DNA of 64,000 bases from Clostridium sp. AM22-11AC (GTDB taxonomy: Bacteria > Bacillota > Clostridia > Lachnospirales > Lachnospiraceae), in assembly GCF_003473545.1 (NCBI RefSeq), contig NZ_QUCM01000001.1, forward strand, positions 372,001 through 436,000. Reading direction: 5' to 3'. How positions within the stretch are numbered: position 1 is the stretch's first letter; every line of letters starts with the position of its first letter. The notes under the pieces are model-generated. The model saw nothing but the letters and a program-made list of their open reading frames with translations. It was not told the origin of the DNA and searched no databases. Position numbers and translations under genes: made by a program. Shown here piece after piece: positions 23,785 through 31,837 of this stretch.

Positions 23785-24942
23785 CTATTTCAGCTTTTCA
23801 ATGGTCTCAATAATATAATCGGTATATTCTTTTGCACTTGCATCCTCTGTAAAAGTAGTCAGTACCACTTTCTTCTCTGTGGTACATACATCCAGTGCCT
23901 TTTCCAGAAGAACCTTCTTGTCTGCATAGCCAATATGAGCTAACATCATGCCAGCTGCACGGATCAGGGAGCTTGGATCTGCGTACTCGCCTCTGCCGTG
24001 GCTCATCAGATATGGAGCAGTTCCATGGATCGCCTCGAACATGGCATATTTATTACCGATATTGGAAGAAGAAGCAGTTCCCAGACCGCCCTGATGCTCT
24101 GCTGCAATATCTGTTACAATATCGCCGTACAGGTTTGGAAGTACTACTACTTCAATACCCTTGTTAAACTCAGGATCCAGCATTTTAGCGCACATAGCAT
24201 CTACTAAACGCTCCTGGATCTCGATCTCCGGATATTCCTCGCCTACCTTGCGCACTGCCTTGATAAAGTTTCCATCAGCCAGCTTTACAATATTTGCCTT
24301 TGTTACAATGGTTACGTTCTTCTTACCATTTTTTCTTGCAAACTCAAAAGCAGCTCTTGCAATACGTTCACTTCCCTGCTTGGTCTGTACCTTAAAGTCT
24401 ACTGCCAGATCTTCATCTACCTGGATACCCTTATTTCCCCAGATATATTCACCTTCAATATTCTCTCTGAAGAAAGTCCAGTCAATGCCCTTGTCCGGGA
24501 TACGGATCGGACGGACAGCAGCAAACAGCTCCAGGCCGCGACGCAGCAGGCTGTTAGCAGATACCAGGTTTGGCCATGGCTCACCGGCTCTTGGAGTTAC
24601 CATCGGTCCTTTGATGATAACATCACATTTTTTGATCTCTTCAAATACATCATCTGGCAGACTCTGAAGCTTTGCAGCTCTGTTCTCAATGGTCATGCCT
24701 TCAATATGGCGCAGTTCTACTTTGCCGGACGCGATCTCATCCGGAATCAGTGCCTTGATCACGCGGACTGCCTGCTCCATAATGATCGGACCAATACCGT
24801 CTCCTGGAAGGATGCCTACAACGATCTTATCCAGCTTTGAAAAATCTTTTACTTCCGTACCCTGTTTCATACGTTCGATCCGTTCAAACTCAGACTGGAT
24901 CAGTTCCCCAAATTTTTCCTGTGCCTGTGAAATAGCGCTCAT
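23785..24942 (-). CDS. Isocitrate/isopropylmalate dehydrogenase-family enzyme, probably isocitrate dehydrogenase
   Basis: 385 residues. Beta-decarboxylating dehydrogenase features: GILPGDGIGP near 44-53, substrate segment SANSLLRRGLELFAAVRP with the S-x-N signature of isocitrate enzymes, the metal-binding NLYGDIVTDIAAEHQGG, and EAIHGTAPYL. The product would be 2-oxoglutarate from isocitrate. AGGAG lies 8 nt before the ATG. The N-terminal 40 residues are an extra charged helix. It is the first gene of the unit with prpF; the promoter at 25033-25061 carries LysR-type boxes. Cofactor preference is not read here. A homologous hydroxy-acid substrate cannot be excluded. Confidence 0.82.
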   Translation of the reverse strand: MSAISQAQEKFGELIQSEFERIERMKQGTEVKDFSKLDKIVVGILPGDGIGPIIMEQAVRVIKALIPDEIASGKVELRHIEGMTIENRAAKLQSLPDDVFEEIKKCDVIIKGPMVTPRAGEPWPNLVSANSLLRRGLELFAAVRPIRIPDKGIDWTFFRENIEGEYIWGNKGIQVDEDLAVDFKVQTKQGSERIARAAFEFARKNGKKNVTIVTKANIVKLADGNFIKAVRKVGEEYPEIEIQERLVDAMCAKMLDPEFNKGIEVVVLPNLYGDIVTDIAAEHQGGLGTASSSNIGNKYAMFEAIHGTAPYLMSHGRGEYADPSSLIRAAGMMLAHIGYADKKVLLEKALDVCTTEKKVVLTTFTEDASAKEYTDYIIETIEKLK

Positions 24943-25032
24943 TTTTCCTTCTCCTTTTCTTTCTTTGAAATGATCTTAAATTGATTTTAAATGGTTGTAT
25001 GTGTATGTTACTTTTTTCACTTTCTTATTTTT

Positions 25033-25061
25033 ATATTAATACAAAAACAGTAATAGGTAAA
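25033..25061 (-). promoter_or_regulatory. Promoter of the dehydrogenase-prpF unit
   Basis: On the minus strand: -35 TTTACC (25056-25061), 17-bp spacer, -10 TAATAT (25033-25038). The weak -35 lies inside an ATAGGTAAAA box, as expected for an activator-dependent promoter. Confidence 0.6.
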
Positions 25062-25094
25062 ATACATTACATACCAGTTTTTATATAGGTAAAA
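25053..25094. promoter_or_regulatory. Direct pair of ATAGGTAAAA boxes (LysR-type sites)
   Basis: Identical ATAGGTAAAA at 25053-25062 and 25085-25094, 32 bp apart (three turns), centred near -34 and -66 of the promoter. The same box overlaps the -35 of the hydratase promoter (ATAGGCAAA). The LysR gene 36 bp upstream is the candidate regulator. Confidence 0.55.
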
Positions 25095-25130
25095 TGCAAC
25101 ACTATTTTTCAGAATTTTCTTTATATTTCC

Positions 25131-26288
25131 TTATTCCAGACACTCTTTTAATGTACGCAAAAATTCCCTGGAAGCCCTTGAAAGTTTCTCATCAGCAGGA
25201 TAAGCAGCCACCAGCTTCCAGGACGCTCCCAGTTCTTTATCCAGCGGATAACAGCTTAATCCCTCTGTCCCCGAATACAGCGTCATATAAGACTTTGGCA
25301 GAAAAGTAGCTCCCATTCCCCCTGCCGCCAGACGTTTGGCTGTTTCCATGCTCTTTGTAGTGCAGCAGATATCCGGCCGGATCCCGGCTTTTCTTAAGAT
25401 CTCATCTGCCACCTGGCGCAGTTTCTGTCTGCTTGCCACCATAACAAAGGGGATCTTTTTCAGTTGCCTTATATCTTCTGCCTTTAACGACTTTTCCTCT
25501 GACAGCGATACCTGTGACTGAAAAATTTCCGGCACTGCAAGATAAAAAGGATCCTCAGAAAATTCATCATAGCATACTTCATCCAATGCTTTCTGAAAAT
25601 GCATAATGCAGAAGTCCACTTTATGAGACAGCATCATTTTTTCCAGTTCCTGGGAATTATTTTCACGGATAAATACCTTTACCCCCGGATAGCGCCTGCG
25701 AAACACAGGAACCACTACAGGCAGGATACAGGCCCCCAGGTTCATAGGGATGCCGATGGTTACTGTTCCTTTTTTCAGTTCCCGGTATTCTCCCAGTTCT
25801 TCCCGCATTTCCTTCCAGAGTTTCCATACTTCCTCTAACTGTTCTAAAAGCTCTGCGCCCGCTTTTGTCTCCTCTGCCCCCCTCCGGTCTCTCTGAAAGA
25901 TCTTAAATCCCACTTCCTCTTCCGCTTCTTTTAAGACCTGGCTTAAGGAAGGCTGGGCAATAAAAAGAGTTTCCGCTGCCCCGGTAATACTCTTATTTTC
26001 CCGGATACATAAAAGATAGCGGATCTCATTTTCCGACCAGATCCGTTTTTCCTTTATTTCCTGCAGGCTTTTTAAGATCCTCTCCCCATAAGAAAGCACG
26101 GTTTCTCCCTCGGAAGTAGGGACCATTCCTTCCCGTATCCTGCGAAACAGCTGACAGCCCAGTTCATTTTCCACACTTTTAAGTCCCCTGGTAAGGGCAG
26201 AAGGCGTCCTGTCCACACAGGCCGCTGCCCCCCGGATTGTACCAGTCCGTGCGATCTCCCTGATGAAAATAAGCTGCTGTTGGTTCAT
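25131..26288 (-). CDS. LysR-family regulator with two tandem N-terminal HTH domains
   Basis: 385 residues, about 80 longer than the family norm. Residues 4-62 are a LysR winged HTH (TIRGAAACVDRTPSALTRG, LGCQLFRR). A second, better-conserved one follows at about 86-144 (SITGAAETLFIAQPSLSQV, VGFKIFQRD). The linker helix and effector domain (about 160-380) resemble those of the regulator at 18097. AAGGAGG precedes the ATG and the frame is unbroken across both domains, so this is not two adjacent genes. One subunit could contact two half-sites or two separate boxes; two identical boxes lie at 25053-25094 just downstream. The effector is probably a tricarboxylate, by context. Confidence 0.85.
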   Translation of the reverse strand: MNQQQLIFIREIARTGTIRGAAACVDRTPSALTRGLKSVENELGCQLFRRIREGMVPTSEGETVLSYGERILKSLQEIKEKRIWSENEIRYLLCIRENKSITGAAETLFIAQPSLSQVLKEAEEEVGFKIFQRDRRGAEETKAGAELLEQLEEVWKLWKEMREELGEYRELKKGTVTIGIPMNLGACILPVVVPVFRRRYPGVKVFIRENNSQELEKMMLSHKVDFCIMHFQKALDEVCYDEFSEDPFYLAVPEIFQSQVSLSEEKSLKAEDIRQLKKIPFVMVASRQKLRQVADEILRKAGIRPDICCTTKSMETAKRLAAGGMGATFLPKSYMTLYSGTEGLSCYPLDKELGASWKLVAAYPADEKLSRASREFLRTLKECLE

Positions 26289-26388
26289 AAGGCCCTCCTT
26301 CTGGTTTATTTGCTCTTAAACTCTTTCTTAAACCTCATTTTACCATATATCCGTCTGACTTCCCAGACCTGTAAAAGAATGTGCCTCG

Positions 26389-26429
26389 GTGTATACCAGG
26401 GAGTTCCAACGGAATTTCCTAGTATACAC
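26389..26429. repeat. Nearly perfect 19-bp inverted repeat
   Basis: Arms 26389-26407 and 26411-26429 (GTGTATAC at the outer ends, TTCC/GGAA at the tip) with an AAC loop and two or three mismatches. It lies beyond the metY terminator in the metY-lysR gap. It could be an operator or the remains of a small element. Confidence 0.6.
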
Positions 26430-26430
26430 A

Positions 26431-26472
26431 AAACAGGCGCATCTTCCTGTTACGGAAAAATACGCCTGTTTT
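26431..26472. terminator. Terminator of metY
   Basis: AAACAGGCG and CGCCTGTTT at the two ends pair, and the minus-strand product is followed by TTTTGTG. A-rich and T-rich flanks allow action on either strand. It lies 59 nt after the metY stop. Confidence 0.75.
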
Positions 26473-26531
26473 TATATATCACTTACCTATTTTATACGAT
26501 TTCATTCACTTGCCATGCTATGTATACTGTT

Positions 26532-27842
26532 TTACTCAGCTACTGCCTTAAATGCCTCATCCAGATCTTCGATGATATCGTCAATGTTCTCAGTACCGAT
26601 AGAAAGACGGATGGTGTTCGGGTAGATGCCCTGCTCTTTCAGCTCTTCTTCTGTCAGCTGTGCATGAGTAGTAGAAGCTGGATGGATAACCAGAGACTTA
26701 ACATCTGCTACGTTTGCAAGTAAGGAGAACAGTTCCAGGTTGTCGATGAAGTCCTTTGCCTTCTGTGCATCGCCCTTGATCTCAAAGGTGAAGATAGAAC
26801 CGCCGCCATTTGGGAAGTACTTCTTGTACAGTTTCTGCTGCTCTGGATCAGTTGATACAGATGGGTGATGAACCTTTTCTACCTGTGGATGGTTATTTAA
26901 GTACTGAACGACCTTCAGTGCATTTTCTACATGACGCTCTACACGAAGGGACAGTGTTTCCAGTCCCTGCAGGAAGAAGAACGCATGGAATGGGGATAAA
27001 GTTGCTCCGGTATCACGAAGTAAGATAGCGCGGATCTTAGTAACAAATGCTGCCGGTCCTACTGCCTTTACAAAGCTTACTCCATGGTAGCTTGGGTTTG
27101 GCTCAACTAAGGACGGGAACTTGCCGCTTGCTTCCCAGTCAAACTTACCGCTGTCTACGATCACACCGCCAATGGTGGTTCCATGTCCGCCAATGAACTT
27201 AGTTGCGGAATGTACAACGATGTCAGCACCGTATTCAATTGGGCGAACCAGATATGGGGTTGCGAATGTATTATCAACTACTAACGGGATCTTATGTGCA
27301 TGTGCGATCTGTGCCAGTCTTTCAATATCAACTACATCAGAGTTAGGATTTCCCAGAGTCTCTACGTGGATCGCCTTGGTGTTTTCCTGGATGGCTGCCT
27401 CAACCTGCTCGTAGTTAAATGGATCTACGAAAGTGGTCTTGATGCCGTACTCTGGAAGAGTGTGGGCAAACAGGTTGTAAGTTCCGCCGTAAATATTCTC
27501 AGCTGCTACAATGTGGTCACCTGCATGTGCCAGGTTCTGGAAAGTATATGCGATAGCTGCTGCACCGGAAGCTACTGCTAAAGCTGCAACGCCACCCTCT
27601 AAGGCTGCAATTCTCTTTTCAAATACATCTTCTGTTGGGTTGGTCAGACGTCCGTAAATATTTCCGGCATCGGTCAGTCCAAATCTTGCTGCTGCATGAT
27701 CGCAGTTGCGGAATACATAGGAAGAGGTCTGGTAGATCGGTACGGCTCTTGCATCGGTTACCGGGTCTGGCTGCTCCTGTCCTACATGAAGCTGTAATGT
27801 CTCAAATTTAAAGTTTCTTTCATCGTAAGATTTCTTTCCCAT
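26532..27842 (-). CDS. metY: O-acetylhomoserine sulfhydrylase (Cys/Met PLP enzyme)
   Basis: 436 residues from ATG 27842 (AGGAGG 8 nt upstream). PLP-dependent enzyme of methionine/homocysteine synthesis: O-acetylhomoserine + sulfide to homocysteine + acetate. Features: YGRLTNPT, VASGAAAI, VDNTFATPYL and HSATKFIGGHG, where the Lys is the PLP-binding residue. A length of about 430, with a long insertion near 220-280, favours MetY over the shorter MetB/MetC. The gene has its own promoter and lies after a LysR gene whose 3' end contains a palindromic LysR-type site at about -66. Confidence 0.92.
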   Translation of the reverse strand: MGKKSYDERNFKFETLQLHVGQEQPDPVTDARAVPIYQTSSYVFRNCDHAAARFGLTDAGNIYGRLTNPTEDVFEKRIAALEGGVAALAVASGAAAIAYTFQNLAHAGDHIVAAENIYGGTYNLFAHTLPEYGIKTTFVDPFNYEQVEAAIQENTKAIHVETLGNPNSDVVDIERLAQIAHAHKIPLVVDNTFATPYLVRPIEYGADIVVHSATKFIGGHGTTIGGVIVDSGKFDWEASGKFPSLVEPNPSYHGVSFVKAVGPAAFVTKIRAILLRDTGATLSPFHAFFFLQGLETLSLRVERHVENALKVVQYLNNHPQVEKVHHPSVSTDPEQQKLYKKYFPNGGGSIFTFEIKGDAQKAKDFIDNLELFSLLANVADVKSLVIHPASTTHAQLTEEELKEQGIYPNTIRLSIGTENIDDIIEDLDEAFKAVAE

Positions 27843-27915
27843 GTTATTGTCCTCCTGGATTAAAAATATATCAGTCATTTACCTACTGTTTTTGTTTGTT
27901 TTTGTTTATGGACAA

Positions 27916-27944
27916 ATAATAACACTACTTTTTCCATCTGTCTA
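27916..27944 (-). promoter_or_regulatory. Promoter of metY
   Basis: On the minus strand: -35 TAGACA (27939-27944), 17-bp spacer, -10 TATTAT (27916-27921). Transcription would start near 27909, giving a leader of about 65 nt. Confidence 0.6.
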
Positions 27945-27967
27945 ATACACAAAAAAAAGAGCTCGTT

Positions 27968-27982
27968 ATAGTTTTTACCTAT
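27968..27982. promoter_or_regulatory. LysR-type palindrome upstream of metY
   Basis: ATAG-TTTTTAC-CTAT, a T-N11-A type palindrome centred about 66 bp upstream of the inferred metY start, the usual place for a LysR recognition site. It overlaps the stop codon of the LysR gene. Confidence 0.45.
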
Positions 27983-28892
27983 AGCGGGCATCTTCATTCT
28001 TATATTTCCGTATCTCATCCAGATATTTCTGGCCCAAAGGACTGATGGCTACTCCCTTGCGGCACAGATACCCAATAGTCATCACTTCGTCAGACTCCAA
28101 TGGCACTGCACAGTAATCACCGCCATTTAATTCCTCGCAGATAATACCGGAGCAAAGAGTATAGCCATTTAAGCCTTTCATCAGGTTTAACATGGTTGCA
28201 CGGTCATTGGCACGGATCAGCTGCTTATATTCATAAGTAGAAAGGACTTCTTCTGCAAAATAGAAGGAATTATTGTTTCCCTGCTCAAACGCCAGACATG
28301 GATAGGGCTGCAGATCATCCATAGTAACAGACTCTCTGGATGCCAGTGGATTTCCCTTCCACATATAGGCATAGATCCCGCAATCCAGAAGCCTGTGAAA
28401 TTCCAGCCCGAACTCTGTAAACAGCTTTGTCAGCACCTTGCTGTTAAAATCATTAAGATATAAAATGCCGATCTCACTTTTAAAGTTCTTCACATCTTCG
28501 ATCACTTCGTAGGTCTTGGTCTCATGAACTGCAAATTCATACTTGTCCATTCCAAACTGGCGCACCATTTCCACAAAGGCCTGGACAGCAAAGGAATAAT
28601 GCTGCATGGACACACTGAACTTCTTGCGCACATTTTCTTTTTCAATGTACTTGGACTCGATCAGGCGGTACTGTTCCACCACCTGTCTGGCATAGCCTAA
28701 AAATTCCTCTCCTTCCGGCGTCACAGTAATACCACGGTTGGTACGCTTAAAAAGCTCCACGCCAATCTCATTTTCCAGCTCTTTAATAGACGCGGAAAGA
28801 CTTGGCTGTGTGATAAACAGGCTGCGGGCCGCTTCGTTCATGGATTTGGTATCTGCCACTGCAATGGCATATTTCATCTGCATTAAGGTCAT
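27975..28892 (-). CDS. LysR-family regulator, probably of sulfur amino-acid genes
   Basis: 305 residues. Winged HTH at about 1-60 (SMNEAARSLFITQPSLSAS, IGVELFKRT), then a LysR effector domain to about 295. AAGGAG lies 10 nt before the ATG; the promoter is at 28962-28990. The gene lies directly upstream of metY and a LysR-type site is placed to activate metY. LysR proteins of the CysB/CmbR/MtaR kind control cysteine and methionine genes in Firmicutes, so this role is likely but inferred from position. Confidence 0.85.
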   Translation of the reverse strand: MTLMQMKYAIAVADTKSMNEAARSLFITQPSLSASIKELENEIGVELFKRTNRGITVTPEGEEFLGYARQVVEQYRLIESKYIEKENVRKKFSVSMQHYSFAVQAFVEMVRQFGMDKYEFAVHETKTYEVIEDVKNFKSEIGILYLNDFNSKVLTKLFTEFGLEFHRLLDCGIYAYMWKGNPLASRESVTMDDLQPYPCLAFEQGNNNSFYFAEEVLSTYEYKQLIRANDRATMLNLMKGLNGYTLCSGIICEELNGGDYCAVPLESDEVMTIGYLCRKGVAISPLGQKYLDEIRKYKNEDARYR

Positions 28893-28961
28893 TTGTGAAA
28901 AACTCCTTTATCATTCGGGATTTAACATTCATACTGCGCCACTTGTTTTTCTTTTGGACAA

Positions 28962-28990
28962 ATTATAGGCTAATCAGGTAACGTTGTCAA
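28962..28990 (-). promoter_or_regulatory. Consensus promoter of the lysR upstream of metY
   Basis: On the minus strand: -35 TTGACA (28985-28990), 17-bp spacer, -10 TATAAT (28962-28967), both perfect. GGACAAAT next to the -10 recurs near the metY promoter (27911-27917). Confidence 0.85.
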
Positions 28991-29277
28991 CGCTCCTGAA
29001 ATTCTCATTTATGATACCGGATTGCTACGTGCTTTTGACACTTGTATCATTCACATTTCGTTCATAAATCATTCAAAAAAGTGTTACACAATGAACACGA
29101 TTTCTTCATCTTTTCTTTTTATACTTTAGTCATAGATGAGAGACAGAGAAAACAAACAAAAACCTCATCTCCTGAAAATTTTTAATACCTAACTAAGCTT
29201 ACAAGATTTTTTTCATAATACTCGAGCTGGTAAATTTTATCAGCTCTCCTCCCTTTTAATAATACTTTTTTCCGGAA
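28991..29277. other. Gene-free stretch, AT-rich, purpose unclear
   Basis: No ORF of note. There is an isolated plus-strand TTGACA near 29035 and an inverted repeat GAGCTG/CAGCTC around 29225-29247, in the orientation that would precede nothing on the plus strand but the AGCS gene's 3' end. A small RNA is possible but I cannot support one. Confidence 0.3.
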
Positions 29278-29305
29278 AAGGCACCTCAAAACGAGGTGCT
29301 TTTTC
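29276..29305. terminator. Terminator of the AGCS symporter gene
   Basis: GCACCTC-AAAAC-GAGGTGC (29281-29299) with A-rich and T-rich flanks; on the minus strand the stem is followed by CTTTTCC. It lies 20 nt after the symporter stop. Confidence 0.75.
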
Positions 29306-29318
29306 TAGTCTGCTCTTC

Positions 29319-30665
29319 CTAAATATACCGATCCGGATATTCAACTTCCCCTGTTAAAAATAAAAGAGCCGTCAGATTAAAAAATGCCATCAGTCCATTC
29401 CACAGATCCGACAGCATCCATACTGCTTCCAGCCTGATACAGCCTCCTGCAAATACTGCTCCTAAAAATAAGACCGGATAGATTCTGGAAAAAAGAGACA
29501 GATCTTCTATTGCCTGCTGTCCCAGGTAATACCATGCGATCACAGTGGCAAAAGCAAATACCACCATGGAAATACTGATAAACCATTCTCCTATGACTCC
29601 CAGTTTTGCAGAAAAACAGGCAGCAGCCAGGGCCGCTCCTGTAAGAGAAAGTGTTTCCGTATCTCCCTGTGTGGTACACAAGATGACCAGTGCTGTAAGG
29701 CTGCACAAAACTACCGTATCAAAAAACACCTCAAACATAGCCCACATTCCCTGTTCTTCCGGGGATGTATGTTCTGCCGGTCCATGAAGGACTGCCAAAG
29801 TGCCAAGCCCTGCCTCATTGGAAAAAACGCCTCTGGATATACCATAACGGATACTTTTACTGATGCCAAAGCCCGCTATGCCGCCTGAAACCTGCCGGAT
29901 CCCAAAAGCAGACTGAAAGATCCTTAAAAATGCATCTGGTATACGGTCTGCGCATAATAAAAGTACCAGCAGGGAAAATAAAATATAGATCCCGGAAGCC
30001 AGAGGCAACAGGTATTCTGCTGCTTTGCCGATCCGTTTTATCCCACCTAAGATAACGGCTCCCGTAAGCAGCGCCAGAATACCGCTTCCTAACACCGACG
30101 GGATCCCCCAGGTAAATTCCAGTGTCTCTGCTGCTGAATTTGCCTGTACCATACTTCCCATTCCAAGGGCACACAGAAAGCAGAAAAAGCTGTAACATGC
30201 TGCCATAAAAGGGATACCCAGCCCTTTTTTCATATAGACAAAGGGGCCGCAGATCCATTTTCCCCTGTTGTTCTTAAAACGGTACCGGACTCCCAGATAG
30301 GTTTCCCCATAAGCAGTGGCCATACCGATCAGTGCGGAGATCCACATCCAGAACACGGCTCCCGGACCACCGGATACAAGAGCGGCTGCCACACCTGCAA
30401 TATTACCGGTCCCCACCGTTGCTGCAAGGGCGGTACAGACCGACTGGAACTGTGTAATTCCATGGTGGGCCCCGGCAGCACCTGTACTTTCATCGCCCTC
30501 ACGTTCCTCTCCCCATAAGCTTCCGGCAGTTGCCTTCCACCAATATCGAAATCCCCGGATCTGAAAGAAACGGCAGCGCACCGATAACACCAGTCCCACA
30601 ACCAGAAACACCCCCACCGTCCACGGCCCCCATATGATCCCATGCACCATTTCCAGAACTTTCAT
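29319..30665 (-). CDS. AGCS-family sodium:alanine/glycine symporter
   Basis: 448 residues with about 10-11 membrane helices. Family signature features: WGPWTV and IRGFRYWWK near the start, VGTGNIAGVAAAL in the first third (sodium/substrate binding), and SNEAGLGTLAVLHGPAEH in the middle. It imports small neutral amino acids such as alanine or glycine with sodium. The ribosome-binding site (AAGG) is weak. It is a single-gene unit closed by a terminator. Confidence 0.88.
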   Translation of the reverse strand: MKVLEMVHGIIWGPWTVGVFLVVGLVLSVRCRFFQIRGFRYWWKATAGSLWGEEREGDESTGAAGAHHGITQFQSVCTALAATVGTGNIAGVAAALVSGGPGAVFWMWISALIGMATAYGETYLGVRYRFKNNRGKWICGPFVYMKKGLGIPFMAACYSFFCFLCALGMGSMVQANSAAETLEFTWGIPSVLGSGILALLTGAVILGGIKRIGKAAEYLLPLASGIYILFSLLVLLLCADRIPDAFLRIFQSAFGIRQVSGGIAGFGISKSIRYGISRGVFSNEAGLGTLAVLHGPAEHTSPEEQGMWAMFEVFFDTVVLCSLTALVILCTTQGDTETLSLTGAALAAACFSAKLGVIGEWFISISMVVFAFATVIAWYYLGQQAIEDLSLFSRIYPVLFLGAVFAGGCIRLEAVWMLSDLWNGLMAFFNLTALLFLTGEVEYPDRYI

Positions 30666-30757
30666 ATGCGCCTTATTTATGCCTCACTGCAACCTTCTTA
30701 TGAGGTTTTTATGCACTGTTTTTCCCTTCTATGCCTGCTTTATCCACAAAAATATGG

Positions 30758-30763
30758 TATAAT
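30758..30763 (+). promoter_or_regulatory. Extended -10 of the phospholipase-like gene
   Basis: TGG-TATAAT, an extended -10 box about 65 bp before the start codon; the -35 region is poor, which fits the extended-10 class. Confidence 0.55.
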
Positions 30764-30829
30764 GTAAAGAGCGCAGGAACCTGCGTGGCCCCACAACGCC
30801 ATCAACACCCGAAAGGAGGCCCCACAACC

Positions 30830-31816
30830 ATGCCCGGCTTCACCACCCACTACATTCTCGGTATGAAGGCATACAATGACATGCCTCAGAACAACTTAAA
30901 ATTCATCATTGCAAAATACCGCTGGCTCTACCAGCTTGGTCTTCAGGGACCGGATATGTTTTTTTATAATCTGCCTGTTTTGCGCCACAGGGATCACCGC
31001 AACGTAGGCTCCTATATGCATGAACACCATGTAAATGACTTTTTCCGCTGTGCATTCACCCGTCTTTCAAAAATTGAGTCCCGGCAGCAGCGTGAGGAAG
31101 GCCTTGCTTTCTTATGCGGTTTCATCAGCCATTATATTGGCGACTCTATCTGCCACCCTTATGTATATGGCCGCATCCACTATGACGCGGAGCATCCAAC
31201 AGCCGCCTGTCACGGTTTACATGCCAAGCTGGAAAATGACATTGATGCCCTGTTATTGATGAAATACAAAAAGAAAAAGCCGTCCCAGTTCAACCAGGCG
31301 GCTACCATCTGTTTAAATGGCATGGAAACACAGTTTATCTCCCGTTTCCTCTCCTCCTGCTTAAATGACGCCTTCTATCCTTTAAGCAGCAAAAATCATT
31401 ATCAGGTATCCCCGGGAATGATCCACCGTTCTATCCTTGCCCTGCGTCTGGGCTGCCGGACACTTTCCGACCCAAACAGCCAGAAAAAGAACTGGATCGA
31501 ATACGTAGAGTCCCTGTTTTTAAGAAATCCTTTAGCTTCCAGTAAAATGGTAACCGATGTGGTAGAAGACCCTGTATGGAGCCTGAACCTGCGCCATGAG
31601 ACCTGGTGCAATCCCTGGGACAAGAGCATTGCTTCCCAGACCTCTTTCCCGGATCTGTTCCGCCAGTGCCTTGCAAAACATGCCACCATCTACTATATGA
31701 TCAACACTTTGATGGAAGAAAATAATATTCGCCCAGCATCCTTTGACCGGATACTGGACGAACTTGGAAATTATTCTTATCACAGCGGGCTTCCCTGCAA
31801 CGACGAGGAAGACTGA
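30830..31816 (+). CDS. Zinc-dependent phospholipase C-like protein
   Basis: 328 residues from ATG 30830, with AAAGGAGG 10 nt upstream. The N-terminal half carries the His/Asp pattern of zinc-dependent phospholipase C/S1-P1-like folds: MPGFTTHYILG, GPDMFFY, HEHHVNDFF, then FISHYIGDSICHPYVYG and HAKLENDIDAL. There is no signal peptide, so it is probably cytoplasmic and the substrate is unknown; members are usually annotated only as this domain. It is convergent with araD with 21 bp between and no obvious terminator. Confidence 0.78.
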   Translation: MPGFTTHYILGMKAYNDMPQNNLKFIIAKYRWLYQLGLQGPDMFFYNLPVLRHRDHRNVGSYMHEHHVNDFFRCAFTRLSKIESRQQREEGLAFLCGFISHYIGDSICHPYVYGRIHYDAEHPTAACHGLHAKLENDIDALLLMKYKKKKPSQFNQAATICLNGMETQFISRFLSSCLNDAFYPLSSKNHYQVSPGMIHRSILALRLGCRTLSDPNSQKKNWIEYVESLFLRNPLASSKMVTDVVEDPVWSLNLRHETWCNPWDKSIASQTSFPDLFRQCLAKHATIYYMINTLMEENNIRPASFDRILDELGNYSYHSGLPCNDEED

Positions 31817-31837
31817 CGCATCATAATTCTTATAGCA

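Noticed and set aside
25053..25094. ATAGGTAAAA pair as a riboswitch or leader structure
   Set aside because: Direct, not inverted, repeats located upstream of the inferred transcription start; a protein-binding pair fits better.
29225..29247. T-box or SAM riboswitch near the metY/lysR region
   Set aside because: The hairpin lies upstream of the lysR promoter, so it is not in the leader of lysR or metY, and no conserved core of those riboswitches is visible.
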